A DNA stretch of 64,000 nt, from contig DIXP01000094.1 of NCBI GenBank assembly GCA_002436065.1, positions 104,397 through 168,396 on the forward strand. Direction: 5' to 3'. This document shows, piece after piece, positions 16,980 to 25,522 of this stretch. The notes beneath the pieces are model-generated. The model was not told where the DNA came from and ran no database searches. It worked only from the letters and a program-made list of their open reading frames with translations. The position numbers were made by a program, and so were the translations under genes. Position 1 is the first letter of the stretch. Every line of letters starts with the position of its first letter. This DNA is from Chloroflexi bacterium UBA6077. Lineage in GTDB: Bacteria; Chloroflexota; UBA6077.

Positions 16980-18422
16980 TTATGACGCGCCGTTCGTTTC
17001 GGGCACGGCAGCCGGCTTGGGCTGGGTCCTTCTCCTTGGCCTGCTGGCCCGCTTCTTGGGCGGCTCCTCCACCGGGGCCGCAGTGGGCTCGGCGGGAGCC
17101 TCAGAGGCGGCCGGCTCGGCCCGGTTCTCGCCGCTGGTCGAGGCCACCACCTCGGATGACCTCAGCATCGACTCGACAAAAGCATCCAGATCCTTCACCG
17201 GCGACCCACCGGTAGCCATCGTCTCTGCTTCCGCCTGGACCACCTCCACCGGCAGTCTAGGCGCCAACTCGACCTGCTCCACCGCCTCGCCGGCGGTCAG
17301 ATCGTGTCCCGCAACGACTTCGGGCTCGCTAGGGGCACTTATCGATATGGAAGGCATGGCTGGTGCGGTCTCCACCGCCCCCAACTGCGCCTCGCGGCCA
17401 GCCCGCTCGTCGCGGACCGACAGCGTCTCCACCGAGGTACCACCTACTACCAAACGCTCGCGCTGCAGCTTTCCTGAGTCAATCAGCGTCTGGATCCGAT
17501 TGGCTATCCGCGACCGTAACTCACCGGTCGAAGTACGATCGACGGGGCAGAGGGCTCGTGCCAGCCGGCGAGGGGTGCAGATCCCCTCTGCTGCCACAAT
17601 CCTCTTCACCTCTCCGAGAACCTCGACATCGCTGGGCAATCGCGCCGGTTCGGTAGCGTCGGAACGCTCAGGACGCACCGGCTCTGCCCGCTCAACGCGC
17701 ACGGGCTCGGGTCTCTCAGGACGTACCGGCTCAGGACGCACCGGCTCGGGTCGTACCGGCTCCTGCCGTGGCTGCTCGACCGGCCGCTCCGCTCGGACTA
17801 CTGTGGAGGTGCGCCTGCTCCGCGAGGGGGCAGGCCGTTCGGGACGCACCGGCTCCACCGCTCGCTCTAGGACCGGCTCGACCGGCCGCTCGATCCGCTC
17901 AATCGCCCTCTCCACTCGACTGTGGCGAATGGGCTCAGGGCGCGTTGGCGGGAGCAGCACGAACTCGTCTGCGCAGTTCTTCAGCTCTCGGCAGACCTTG
18001 GCGTCTTCAGCAACCACAACAATGTTGATCTCATGCCGCCTCAGGGCGTTGGAAACTGCGATGTAGTCCCTGCTGGTAGCCACCAACAGATAGGTCTCCA
18101 CACCCTCCAACTGCTCCACCTGGTCCCGAAGATCCTGCGCCATGACGTCGGAGACGATCGCCTTGGGGAAGCCATCGCCGTTGGGCCAGGAGGGACAATG
18201 GACCAAGCTGAAGCCCATCTGGTAGAGCTGGACAGCGAGGTCGGAGAGATTGGGCTGCTGAAAGTCGGCAAAGGCCCGGGCCGACACCGGACGGCCGTAC
18301 CGTCCAATGATGTTCCTGAGGGGCTCTGCCGAGGCAACCGTGAGATCGCTGGCATCGACTGTAACGCTGATAGGCTCGTCGGGCGTTACCTCAACGCTAG
18401 GCTTTTCTTTTCGAATGGGCAT
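16980..18422 (-). CDS. NYN-domain protein with Pro/Glu/Arg repeat linker
   Basis: A 480-residue protein. Residues 15 to about 160 resemble the NYN (PIN-like) nuclease fold: VDASDL, a KAIVSDVMAQDLRD block, YLLVATSRDYIAVSNAL and INIVVVAEDAKVCRELKNCA. The expected SGDxDF motif reads ATSRDY, so some catalytic acids may be missing. Residues about 175-265 form a low-complexity region of VRPERPEP-type repeats. After this comes a winged-helix-like segment (CTPRRLARALCPVDRT ... LIDSGKLQRERLVVGG), then an acidic disordered stretch and a Lys/Arg tail (KKRASRPRRRTQPKP). A nucleic-acid role is likely, with the domains held by a flexible arm (inference). The start is ATG 18422; the ribosome binding site is weak. 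Confidence 0.7.
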   Translation of the reverse strand: MPIRKEKPSVEVTPDEPISVTVDASDLTVASAEPLRNIIGRYGRPVSARAFADFQQPNLSDLAVQLYQMGFSLVHCPSWPNGDGFPKAIVSDVMAQDLRDQVEQLEGVETYLLVATSRDYIAVSNALRRHEINIVVVAEDAKVCRELKNCADEFVLLPPTRPEPIRHSRVERAIERIERPVEPVLERAVEPVRPERPAPSRSRRTSTVVRAERPVEQPRQEPVRPEPVRPEPVRPERPEPVRVERAEPVRPERSDATEPARLPSDVEVLGEVKRIVAAEGICTPRRLARALCPVDRTSTGELRSRIANRIQTLIDSGKLQRERLVVGGTSVETLSVRDERAGREAQLGAVETAPAMPSISISAPSEPEVVAGHDLTAGEAVEQVELAPRLPVEVVQAEAETMATGGSPVKDLDAFVESMLRSSEVVASTSGENRAEPAASEAPAEPTAAPVEEPPKKRASRPRRRTQPKPAAVPETNGAS

Positions 18423-18473
18423 GAATTACTTGATTACTCCAAACTCGCAATGTGTCTCTGCATCCATAGTAGA

Positions 18474-19973
18474 TTATACCCCAGGAGGCAACCCCAGTCC
18501 ACCTGACAACCGCAGCGCCCTGGCGAGCCTCTCTACTCCGCGCTGGATACTGTCCTCGGTCATGCCTCCGTAGCCAAGAAGCAGGGCTGGACCGGGACTG
18601 GAGCCACAGTAGTAGGGGGAGGCAGGATAGACGGCAACGCCCTCCTCCGCGGCACGAGCCACCACCTCCGCCTCCTCCAGTCGAGGGGGTAGTCGAACCA
18701 TCAGGTGCATCCCCGCCTTGGCGCCCACAACCTGGCAGGCGCCGGCCAGATGGCGCTCCAGGCTGGCCACCAGGAACTCGCGCCTGACCCTGTATAGCTG
18801 GCGCATTTTCCTCACGTGGCGCTCGAAGTGCCCCTCACCGAGGAAGCCCGCCAGGACCTGCTGCTCGAGGATGGGCGTCTGGCGATCCGTCAGGTCCTTT
18901 GCGTCCTGAAACGGCCCTATCAGCCCTCGAGGCAACACCGCATAACCCACGCGCAGGGCTGGGAAAAGCACCTTGGAGAAACTCCCCAGGTAGACGACAC
19001 ACCCTGCATCGTCCAACCCTTGAAGAGACGCCAGCGGCCGCCCCTCGAACCGGAACTCGCTGTCGTAGTCGTCCTCCACCACCAGGCCGCCGCCGCTCCG
19101 TGCCCAGGCCAACAGCGACAGACGCCGCCGCAGGCTCAGTACTGACCCCGAAGGGAACTGATGGGATGGAGCAACGAGGACTATCCTGGCACCGCTGTCC
19201 CGCAATCGATCCACCATCATGCCCTCATCGTCCACAGACACAGGCAGGAGATCAGCCCTATAGGAGGCGAACACCTGCCTGGCCGCCCTGTAGCCCGGGT
19301 TCTCCACGGCTACTCGGTCACCCGGCTCAAGCAATACCCTGGCCAGCAAATCCAGCGCCTGTTGGGTTCCGTTGACGATGACCACCTGCTCAGGAGTACA
19401 TCGGACAGCGCGAGATCGAGCCAGGTAGGCGGCAACCTGTTCTCTCAGAGGGCGATAGCCAGCCGGGTCGCCGTAGTCCATGGCCTCATGCCATCCGGTT
19501 CTCCACTGACGGGCCAGCAACCTCCTCCAGACTTCCCGAGGGAAGGCATCCCAGGCCCCCTGTCCTGGATGGAAATCGTAGGGCAGCCCAGCTGGAGGCA
19601 ACGTAACGGGTGCAGCAGTATCCTCAGTGTTGGCGCCATTGATCCGAGTCCTGAGGGCCAACTCTCGCCGCGCGCCCGTGGGCAGCGTCCCTACGAGGAA
19701 CGTTGCTCCATGGGGCCTGTCGTCCGGCAACTCCTGGGACACGAAGGTGCCCGACCCATGTCGCCCCCAGAGATAGCCTTCGGCTTCCAACTCCCCGTAG
19801 GCCTGGTTGACGGTGTTTCGCGAGACGCTGAGCTGCCTCGCGAGCGACCGGGATGAGGGCAACCTCTGCCCACGAGGCAGCCGACCCGCCAGGATAGTGA
19901 CCCTTAGCGCCTCGTACAGCTGTCGATAGAGCGGCACCGACAGCGTGTCGTCCAGATTGACCGTCAACTCCAT
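18474..19973 (-). CDS. pdxR: MocR/PdxR-type regulator (GntR HTH + aminotransferase-like domain)
   Basis: A 499-residue regulator with an N-terminal GntR winged helix (residues about 10-80, LPSSRSLARQLSVSRNTVNQ). It is fused to a fold-type I aminotransferase domain that has the PLP lysine in VYLGSFSKVLFPALRVGY. In the PdxR subgroup, PLP binding controls activation of the pdxST operon. It is transcribed divergently from pdxS, which begins 125 bases away, and the intergenic region has three AAGTGG half-sites. This context makes PdxR function the best inference. The start at 19973 (ATG) reads MELTVNLDDTLSVPLYRQ, which matches the usual beginning of these proteins. Confidence 0.9.
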   Translation of the reverse strand: MELTVNLDDTLSVPLYRQLYEALRVTILAGRLPRGQRLPSSRSLARQLSVSRNTVNQAYGELEAEGYLWGRHGSGTFVSQELPDDRPHGATFLVGTLPTGARRELALRTRINGANTEDTAAPVTLPPAGLPYDFHPGQGAWDAFPREVWRRLLARQWRTGWHEAMDYGDPAGYRPLREQVAAYLARSRAVRCTPEQVVIVNGTQQALDLLARVLLEPGDRVAVENPGYRAARQVFASYRADLLPVSVDDEGMMVDRLRDSGARIVLVAPSHQFPSGSVLSLRRRLSLLAWARSGGGLVVEDDYDSEFRFEGRPLASLQGLDDAGCVVYLGSFSKVLFPALRVGYAVLPRGLIGPFQDAKDLTDRQTPILEQQVLAGFLGEGHFERHVRKMRQLYRVRREFLVASLERHLAGACQVVGAKAGMHLMVRLPPRLEEAEVVARAAEEGVAVYPASPYYCGSSPGPALLLGYGGMTEDSIQRGVERLARALRLSGGLGLPPGV

Positions 19974-19984
19974 TGCACACCCCC

Positions 19985-20037
19985 AAGTGGCTCCATCATA
20001 TCATCCTGAAGTGGATCTTGTAAGGGACCACTTCAGG
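19985..20037. promoter_or_regulatory. Candidate PdxR operator between pdxR and pdxS
   Basis: A 10-bp perfect inverted repeat, CCTGAAGTGG (20005-20014) and CCACTTCAGG (20028-20037), with a further AAGTGG half-site at 19985-19990. AAGTGG-type half-sites are the established recognition unit of MocR/PdxR proteins. The location, between the two divergent genes, fits. Confidence 0.7.
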
Positions 20038-20097
20038 GCATAGGCTTGGCTGGAGTTGGAGTTCGGCTCAGCAAACCGATCGCGAGAGGAGACTGAA

Positions 20098-20979
20098 ATG
20101 GAACAGGCCACGTGGACAGTCAAGAAGGGGCTCGCCCAGATGCTGAAGGGCGGGGTAATCATGGATGTGGTGACCCCTGAGCACGCTCGCATAGCCGAGG
20201 ATGCCGGGGCATGCGCCGTAATGGCACTGGAGCGAGTGCCTTCGGACATCCGGGCCGCCGGAGGGGTCGCCCGCATGAGCGATCCTGAGGTCATCGTGAA
20301 GATCATGGAGACGGTGAGCATTCCGGTGATGGCCAAGTGCCGGATCGGCCACTTCGTGGAAGCCCAGCTGCTCGAGGCCCTGGGAGTGGACTACATCGAC
20401 GAGAGCGAGGTGCTCACCCCTGCCGACGAGGCCCACCACGTCAACAAGCACACCTTCAAGGTGCCCTTCGTCTGCGGCTGCCGCAACCTGGGCGAGGCCC
20501 TCCGGCGCATCGGTGAAGGTGCCGCCATGATGCGCACCAAGGGCGAGGCCGGCACCGGCAACATCGTGGAGGCCGTCCGCCACATGCGGACCGTGATGGA
20601 TGAGGTGCGGCGGCTTAGCGGCATGCCCGAGGAGGAGTGGATGATGGCCGCCAAGGAGCTACAGGCACCCTACGACCTGGTGGCTGAAGTGGCCCGCACG
20701 GGCAAGCTGCCGGTAGTGAACTTCGCCGCGGGCGGCGTGGCGACTCCCGCCGACGCGGCGCTGATGATGCAACTGGGCGCCGAGGGCGTGTTCGTTGGCT
20801 CGGGCATCTTCAAGTCCAACAACCCCGCGGTCATGGCCCAAGCCATCGTCAAGGCCACCACCCACTTCAACGACCCGAAGACCATAGCCGAGGTCTCGCG
20901 AGGCATCGGGGCGGCCATGCCCGGCATCGAGCTATCGACCCTGGGGGCCGACCAGCGGCTTGCCGTCAGGGGGTGGTAG
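20098..20979 (+). CDS. pdxS: Pyridoxal 5'-phosphate synthase, PdxS subunit
   Basis: A 293-residue TIM-barrel synthase that makes PLP from ribose 5-phosphate, glyceraldehyde 3-phosphate and ammonia. Motifs include GGVIMDVVTPEHARIAEDAG, the catalytic Lys in SIPVMAKCRIGHFVEA, the second Lys in MMRTKGEAGTGN, and AAGGVATPADAALMM with a GVFVGSGIF phosphate site. The length is that of the family. The start is ATG 20098 with GAGAGGAGA upstream. pdxT begins one base after the stop, and the PdxR-like regulator is divergent. Expression is therefore probably controlled through the operator at 19985-20037. Confidence 0.97.
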   Translation: MEQATWTVKKGLAQMLKGGVIMDVVTPEHARIAEDAGACAVMALERVPSDIRAAGGVARMSDPEVIVKIMETVSIPVMAKCRIGHFVEAQLLEALGVDYIDESEVLTPADEAHHVNKHTFKVPFVCGCRNLGEALRRIGEGAAMMRTKGEAGTGNIVEAVRHMRTVMDEVRRLSGMPEEEWMMAAKELQAPYDLVAEVARTGKLPVVNFAAGGVATPADAALMMQLGAEGVFVGSGIFKSNNPAVMAQAIVKATTHFNDPKTIAEVSRGIGAAMPGIELSTLGADQRLAVRGW

Positions 20980-20980
20980 G

Positions 20981-21556
20981 ATGGCCCAGGTTGGAGTCCT
21001 CGCGCTCCAGGGGGCCTTTCTGGAGCACGAGCGGTCCTTCCAGCGACTGGGGGCCGGGGCCGTGGAAGTGCGGCGTCCCCACCAACTGGAGGATCTGGAT
21101 GCACTGGTGATCCCAGGGGGTGAGAGCACCACGATCAGCCTGCTGCTGGACAGCTACGACCTTCGGCAACCCATCCTGGACATGGCCAAGCGGGGAATCC
21201 CGCTCTGGGGGACCTGTGCAGGCATGATCATGCTGGCTAAGGGTATCGAGGATGAGCGGGTGCGCAGTCTGGACCTCATGGACTTGAATGTCGTCCGCAA
21301 CGCCTTTGGCCGCCAGGTTGACAGCTTCGAGACCGACCTGCCTGTGGCCGCTTTAGGAGGAGCGCCCTTCCGGGCGATCTTCATCCGGGCACCCATCGTG
21401 GGGTCGGCAGGGGAAGGGGTGGAGGTGCTGGCAAGGCTCCCCGACGGACGCATCGCTGCCGCCCGCCAGAGGGGGCTGCTGGCTACCGCTTTCCACCCCG
21501 AGCTCACCGAAGACAACCGGTTTCACCAGCTGTTCCTGGATATGGTGGGGAGGTAG
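20981..21556 (+). CDS. pdxT: Pyridoxal 5'-phosphate synthase glutaminase, PdxT subunit
   Basis: A 191-residue class I glutamine amidotransferase that supplies ammonia to PdxS. Seen directly: GVLALQGAFLEHERSFQRL, the PGGESTTI block, the nucleophile Cys in PLWGTCAGMIMLA, and the His-x-Glu pair in AFHPELTEDNRFH. The length is normal for PdxT. The start is ATG 20981 next to the pdxS stop, so translation is coupled. A repeat element (21567-21725) follows immediately and may act as a transcription end. Confidence 0.96.
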   Translation: MAQVGVLALQGAFLEHERSFQRLGAGAVEVRRPHQLEDLDALVIPGGESTTISLLLDSYDLRQPILDMAKRGIPLWGTCAGMIMLAKGIEDERVRSLDLMDLNVVRNAFGRQVDSFETDLPVAALGGAPFRAIFIRAPIVGSAGEGVEVLARLPDGRIAAARQRGLLATAFHPELTEDNRFHQLFLDMVGR

Positions 21557-21566
21557 CCCGCCAGAC

Positions 21567-21725
21567 CGATCCCAACCGGCGGCGAAGCCGACCCGATGTA
21601 GATGTAGCCGCAGGCTTCAGCCTGCGCGTAGTCCGTTGGAGTAGAGGCGGGTTCGCCAACAGGTACGCGCAAGCTAAAGCCTGCGGCTACATTCATTTGC
21701 CGGCTTCGCCGCCCGGTCGGGATCG
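21567..21725. repeat. Composite inverted-repeat element, copy 1 (MITE-like)
   Basis: A nested inverted repeat of about 159 bases. The outer arms are CGGCGGCGAAGCCG-like at both ends; the inner arms are TGTAGCCGCAGGCTT-like (from 21604) and AAGCCTGCGGCTACA (to 21691). The same architecture and a shared central stretch (TTCGCCAACAGGTACGCGC) recur at 57681-57822. It contains no gene. Confidence 0.75.
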
Positions 21726-21728
21726 CGT

Positions 21729-22037
21729 TCACCCTCCCGTGTAAGTGGCGATGAAGGTTGCGGTGTCGCCCGCGGAGAGCCGGGCATCCAGCCCCCCGAG
21801 GAACTCCAGCAGCTTCCCGTTCACGATCCCCTGGGCCGGGTACTTCATGTCCCCAGACTGGGGATCGTAGATCAGCTCGGCAAAGGCAGCGTCGTCTCGA
21901 GCAAGCTCGTCCAGCAGGTCTCGAAAGCTGGAACCTGCCAGCTCGTGCTCGAAGCGGATACTGCCGATGTGACCTGGCCGCATGGAGTTGCTCAGCCAGG
22001 GCAGGATCTCTACCTTGATACGCAACGGGTTCACCAT
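21729..22037 (-). CDS. MoaD/ThiS-like ubiquitin-fold sulfur carrier
   Basis: A 102-residue protein ending in TYTGG, i.e. the C-terminal Gly-Gly of MoaD/ThiS beta-grasp sulfur carriers. The interior fits the fold: LRIKVEILPWL at the start, SSFRDLLDELARDD for the helix, then NGKLLEFLGGLDARLSAGDT before the final strand. It lies downstream of, and co-directional with, an aldehyde:ferredoxin oxidoreductase (22186-24057). This is the usual setting for carriers that help build the tungsten or molybdenum pterin cofactor (family knowledge). The start is ATG 22037. Confidence 0.85.
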   Translation of the reverse strand: MVNPLRIKVEILPWLSNSMRPGHIGSIRFEHELAGSSFRDLLDELARDDAAFAELIYDPQSGDMKYPAQGIVNGKLLEFLGGLDARLSAGDTATFIATYTGG

Positions 22038-22052
22038 ACCGAGCAGATGAAT

Positions 22053-22170
22053 CCCCTCTCCCGCGGGGAGAGGCGTGACGCTGCGCCAGCTTGCGTCACG
22101 GGGTGAGGGGGAAACTGGGAAACAGCCGAAGCCAGCCCCTCACCCCGACCCTCTCCCGCGGGGAGAGGGA
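22053..22170. repeat. Paired CTCTCCCGCGGGGAGAG palindromes
   Basis: Two near-identical hairpins (about 22054-22073 and 22149-22169) with CTCTCCCGCGGGGAGAG at their core. Between them, GGGGTGAGGGG and CCCCTCACCCC form a further inverted pair. This spacer separates the MoaD-like and aldehyde oxidoreductase genes. A related, degraded CCCTCTCCCC stretch occurs near 61953. Confidence 0.65.
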
Positions 22171-22185
22171 GAAGAAGCCAGGCCT

Positions 22186-24057
22186 CTACGGCCAGACATC
22201 GGAGACGAGATCGGATAACCCTAGCTTCCTCAGGGTTTCAGGGAGAGGCTTACCGGTTTCGAAGTCCCACCCCATCAGGTCATAGTACATTCGCCTCATG
22301 TCGTCCCAATGCTCTTTGATATCCTTACCCGCCACCGGGCCATCCACAGGGACGGAGCCGTACCGTTTGGAGGGTCGCTCCAATGCCGGCGTCATGCCAC
22401 AATTCAGGTTGTAGACGCGAAGCAGGTTGCTGATCCGCCTTCCCACCGCCAGCGCCTCCTCCCCTGTGAAACCCTCCCATCCGGTCGCGGCCTCTACCGC
22501 CTTCCCAAGACCTGCCATGGATGTGCGGCTGGTGAAGCGGCAGATCCCCAGGCTGTCCTCGAACATCATCCGCCCGTTGTGCTTGCCCAACTGCTCGGCC
22601 ACGTCCTCCCAGTCATGGGCGGCGGGGTTCGCCTTCGCCCCCTGCTCCTGGGGTAGCCAGGCCGGTCCCACCTCCATCGTGCCGGTATCAGACACGCAGG
22701 TATCCACCATCTCCACCCATCGGCTGCGGTGGTCGTGGCCCCTCGGGCTGTTCCCCTTCAGTGTGTAGACGGCCAGATCCTGGCTCCCACGGCCCAGCTT
22801 CTCAGATGCCCTCTTGACCCCCTCGGCCAGCAGATCACCGATCCCCTCCCGGTGGGCGATCTTCCGGAACAGCGCCCGCACCGCCTCCACGTTGCCCCAT
22901 CTCAGCTCCAGCCCGCCGGTGTCCTCCTTGGTGAGGATACCCTTCTCGTAGCACTCGATCGTCCACCCCACCAACCAACTGCACTCGTTGGTGTCCATCC
23001 CCAACCTGTCCAGCTCGACACTCAACACCATCGCCCCCGCCGGGTCGGTGTTGCCGATCATCGGCCCCCAGGACGCCCACTGCTCGTACTCCGGCTCCTC
23101 GCCCGAGAAGCCGTCGTACCGTCCCCCCTTGATGGTCACCTCGTGGAGGTGCTTGGTCCGGCAGGCCCAGCAGGGCATCCTCTTCAGTTCCCACACCTGC
23201 TGATACTGGGGGCGGCTGAAATCCTCTGCCTCGGGAAAGAGGTTGGTGGTGTAGTTCTTGACGGGGAGCATCCCGCTCTTCACCATCCCGGGGAAGTTCA
23301 CCATCGTCCCCCACTCGTAGGCGTTACGGGACACGGGGTTGGCAAGGATCTCCTCCTCGATCATCCTCCCCCTCTCCTTGAGCGCCTTGTCGTCCGCGAT
23401 GGGGAACCGGGTCTTACCCCTCTCCGCCACGATGGCCTTCAGCCTCTTGGACCCCATCACCGCCCCGGACCCGTTATGGCCCGCAACGTGTCCCTTGTCA
23501 CCGGCGATCGCCGCCATCCGTACAAGGTTCTCGCCCGCAGGGCCTATCCCCAATACGCTGACCTGCCGTTCCTTCCTCCCAAGCTCCTCGCAGATCCTCT
23601 CCTTTAGTTCGTAGGTATCCAAACCCAGGAGATGCTCGGCGTCCCGTAGCTCGGCCACCCCGTCATGAAGGTAGAGGTACACCCACCGGTCCGCCTTGCC
23701 CTGGAGGATCACGCTGTCGAACCCGGCGAACTTCATGTAGGCGCCCATGAAGCCGTTGGCCTGTGTCGTCGTGGCCCCTCCGGTCATGGTCCCCTTCGTC
23801 ACAAAGGACACCGTCCCCGTCCCCATAATCGAGGTACCGCCCAAAGGACCGCTCGACATGATGAGGCGGTTCTCAGGGTCGTCCCATGCGACATCGGGGC
23901 CGACCTCGTCGTAGAGGAGCTTTACCCCCACTCCCGTGCCGCCTACCCACTTCCGCAGGCTGTCGGCACCCCATCGTTCCTCGGTAAGGCTACCCTTGGA
24001 CAGGTCAACTCGCAGGAACTTGCCGGCGTATCCGGCGGGGAAGCTGCTCTCCGCCAT
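22186..24057 (-). CDS. Aldehyde:ferredoxin oxidoreductase (tungsten AOR family), paralogue 1
   Basis: A 623-residue AOR-family enzyme that oxidises aldehydes to acids with ferredoxin, using a tungstopterin and a 4Fe-4S cluster. The N-terminal domain shows GKFLRVDLSKGSLTEERWG, then GPLGGTSIMGTGTVSFVTKG and GSGAVMGSKRLKAIVA, all classic for the family. The cluster ligands are atypical: C296 and C299 (CWAC) are present, but the position of the third Cys of the C-x2-C-x3-C motif is occupied by His. The fourth Cys is in SLGICRFTSR. The enzyme may belong to a less studied AOR clade. The start is ATG 24057. It is followed by a MoaD-like gene in the same direction. Confidence 0.9.
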   Translation of the reverse strand: MAESSFPAGYAGKFLRVDLSKGSLTEERWGADSLRKWVGGTGVGVKLLYDEVGPDVAWDDPENRLIMSSGPLGGTSIMGTGTVSFVTKGTMTGGATTTQANGFMGAYMKFAGFDSVILQGKADRWVYLYLHDGVAELRDAEHLLGLDTYELKERICEELGRKERQVSVLGIGPAGENLVRMAAIAGDKGHVAGHNGSGAVMGSKRLKAIVAERGKTRFPIADDKALKERGRMIEEEILANPVSRNAYEWGTMVNFPGMVKSGMLPVKNYTTNLFPEAEDFSRPQYQQVWELKRMPCWACRTKHLHEVTIKGGRYDGFSGEEPEYEQWASWGPMIGNTDPAGAMVLSVELDRLGMDTNECSWLVGWTIECYEKGILTKEDTGGLELRWGNVEAVRALFRKIAHREGIGDLLAEGVKRASEKLGRGSQDLAVYTLKGNSPRGHDHRSRWVEMVDTCVSDTGTMEVGPAWLPQEQGAKANPAAHDWEDVAEQLGKHNGRMMFEDSLGICRFTSRTSMAGLGKAVEAATGWEGFTGEEALAVGRRISNLLRVYNLNCGMTPALERPSKRYGSVPVDGPVAGKDIKEHWDDMRRMYYDLMGWDFETGKPLPETLRKLGLSDLVSDVWP

Positions 24058-24283
24058 CTATTGTCCTCCCGGTTCCTCAGACGATCTAGTCGCGCCATAC
24101 CCCGAGCAAATGCTAGAGTTGCTCGGGGGTTGTGGCCACCGTATTGTAGCCCACCGACAACTCGTGGCTCAATGAGCATGTGGCGTGCGCAGCCGTGGCA
24201 GCAGCCCTTGCCACCGTGGTAACATGGCGGCCGCGTCGACACCCTCAGAGACTTCATCCCGTGCCGACCCAGCAGGAGGAACC

Positions 24284-25522
24284 TTGATTCACAGTTCGCA
24301 GGAGACCACTACCCCATCCGCAGTTCACGGCCCCCTCACAGGTGTCCGGGTCATCGACTTGGCCACCGTCTTCGCCGCACCCTTCGCCGCCACCTTGCTG
24401 GCCGACTTTGGGGCGGACGTCATAAAGGTAGAACTACCCAAGATAGGCGATGCAGTGCGGGGAATGACTCCCGTGGTCAAGGGAGTCCCAGGACCTTGGA
24501 CTGTGCTCAGCCGAAACAAGCGGTGCATCAGCTTGGACGTCCGCAAGGAGAAGGGCAAAGAGCTGCTGAAGAAGCTGGTAGCGCAGGCCGACCTGGTGAT
24601 CGAGAACTTCCGTCCAGGCACCCTCGAGAAATGGGGCCTGGGCTACGACGTGTTGAAAGGGATCAACCCGAGGCTGATCATGGTGCGCATCTCCGGCTAC
24701 GGTCAGAGCGGCCCCTACGCCCACAAGGCGGGCTTTGGCACGCCGGCCACGGCCTTCGGTGGGCTTACCTACATGCAGGGCTATCCGGATCGCCCCCCTG
24801 TTAGCCCCCCATTCCCCCTGGTCGACTACCTAACGGGCGTCTTCGGCGCCTTTGGGGCAGTGATGGCGCTGTACCATCTGAAGAGCAACGACCAGGCAGA
24901 GGGGCAGCAGGTTGACCTGGCCCTTTATGAGTCGATCTTCCGAATCCTGGAGCCGGCCATCGTCCAGTACGATCTCACAGGCGTCTCAAGGGGTCGCGCC
25001 GGCCATGCGCTGCAGGAATCCGCCCCAGCCGGCGCTTTCCAGTGCAAGGACGGCAAGTGGGTGATCCTTGTGACCAGCACACAGCGCACCTTCAGCCGGT
25101 TGGCTGAGGTGATGGGGCGCACCGACCTTTTGAGCAACCCTCACTACGACACCAATCCCCACCGGGTGGAGCACAGGGAGGCAATCCTGGCCATTGTTCA
25201 GGAATGGACCGCGCAATACCCGAGCGATGAACTGATGAAGCTGGGAGACGAGAGCGGGATACCTATCAGCCCTATCCCCAGCATGGCGGAAATATTCCAG
25301 AATCCGCAGTACAAAGCGAGGGAGGACCTGATCCAGGTGGAACATCCCATCCTGGGCACCATGAACATGCCGGGCATCGTGCCGAAGATGCTGGGCACGC
25401 CGGGCGCCATCCGTTTCCCGGGTCCCTCCGCCATCGGTGCAGACAACCGCGAGGTCTACCAGGAGATGCTGGGCCTCAGTGACGCGGAAATGGAGGCTCT
25501 GGAAGCAGAAGAGGTGATCTGA
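24284..25522 (+). CDS. Family III CoA-transferase (CaiB/BaiF)
   Basis: About 412 residues. The N-terminal GPLTGVRVIDLATVFAAPFA and DFGADVIKVELPKIGDAVRG, the NFRPGTLEKWGLGYDVLK block and PLVDYLTGVFGAFGAVMAL (with the Asp expected to form the acyl anhydride) identify the CaiB/BaiF family. These enzymes move CoA between carboxylic acids. The substrate is unknown. TTG 24284 is chosen because AGGAGGA lies at 24274-24280, though ATG 24224 in frame is possible. It is divergent from the AOR at 24057, and together they could activate and oxidise an organic acid (inference). Confidence 0.9.
   Translation: MIHSSQETTTPSAVHGPLTGVRVIDLATVFAAPFAATLLADFGADVIKVELPKIGDAVRGMTPVVKGVPGPWTVLSRNKRCISLDVRKEKGKELLKKLVAQADLVIENFRPGTLEKWGLGYDVLKGINPRLIMVRISGYGQSGPYAHKAGFGTPATAFGGLTYMQGYPDRPPVSPPFPLVDYLTGVFGAFGAVMALYHLKSNDQAEGQQVDLALYESIFRILEPAIVQYDLTGVSRGRAGHALQESAPAGAFQCKDGKWVILVTSTQRTFSRLAEVMGRTDLLSNPHYDTNPHRVEHREAILAIVQEWTAQYPSDELMKLGDESGIPISPIPSMAEIFQNPQYKAREDLIQVEHPILGTMNMPGIVPKMLGTPGAIRFPGPSAIGADNREVYQEMLGLSDAEMEALEAEEVI

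Noticed and set aside
22729..23607. A 292-codon plus-strand frame opposite AOR paralogue 1
   Set aside because: It is an antisense shadow; His/Pro/Leu-rich translation, no ribosome binding site, and AOR motifs on the other strand are complete.
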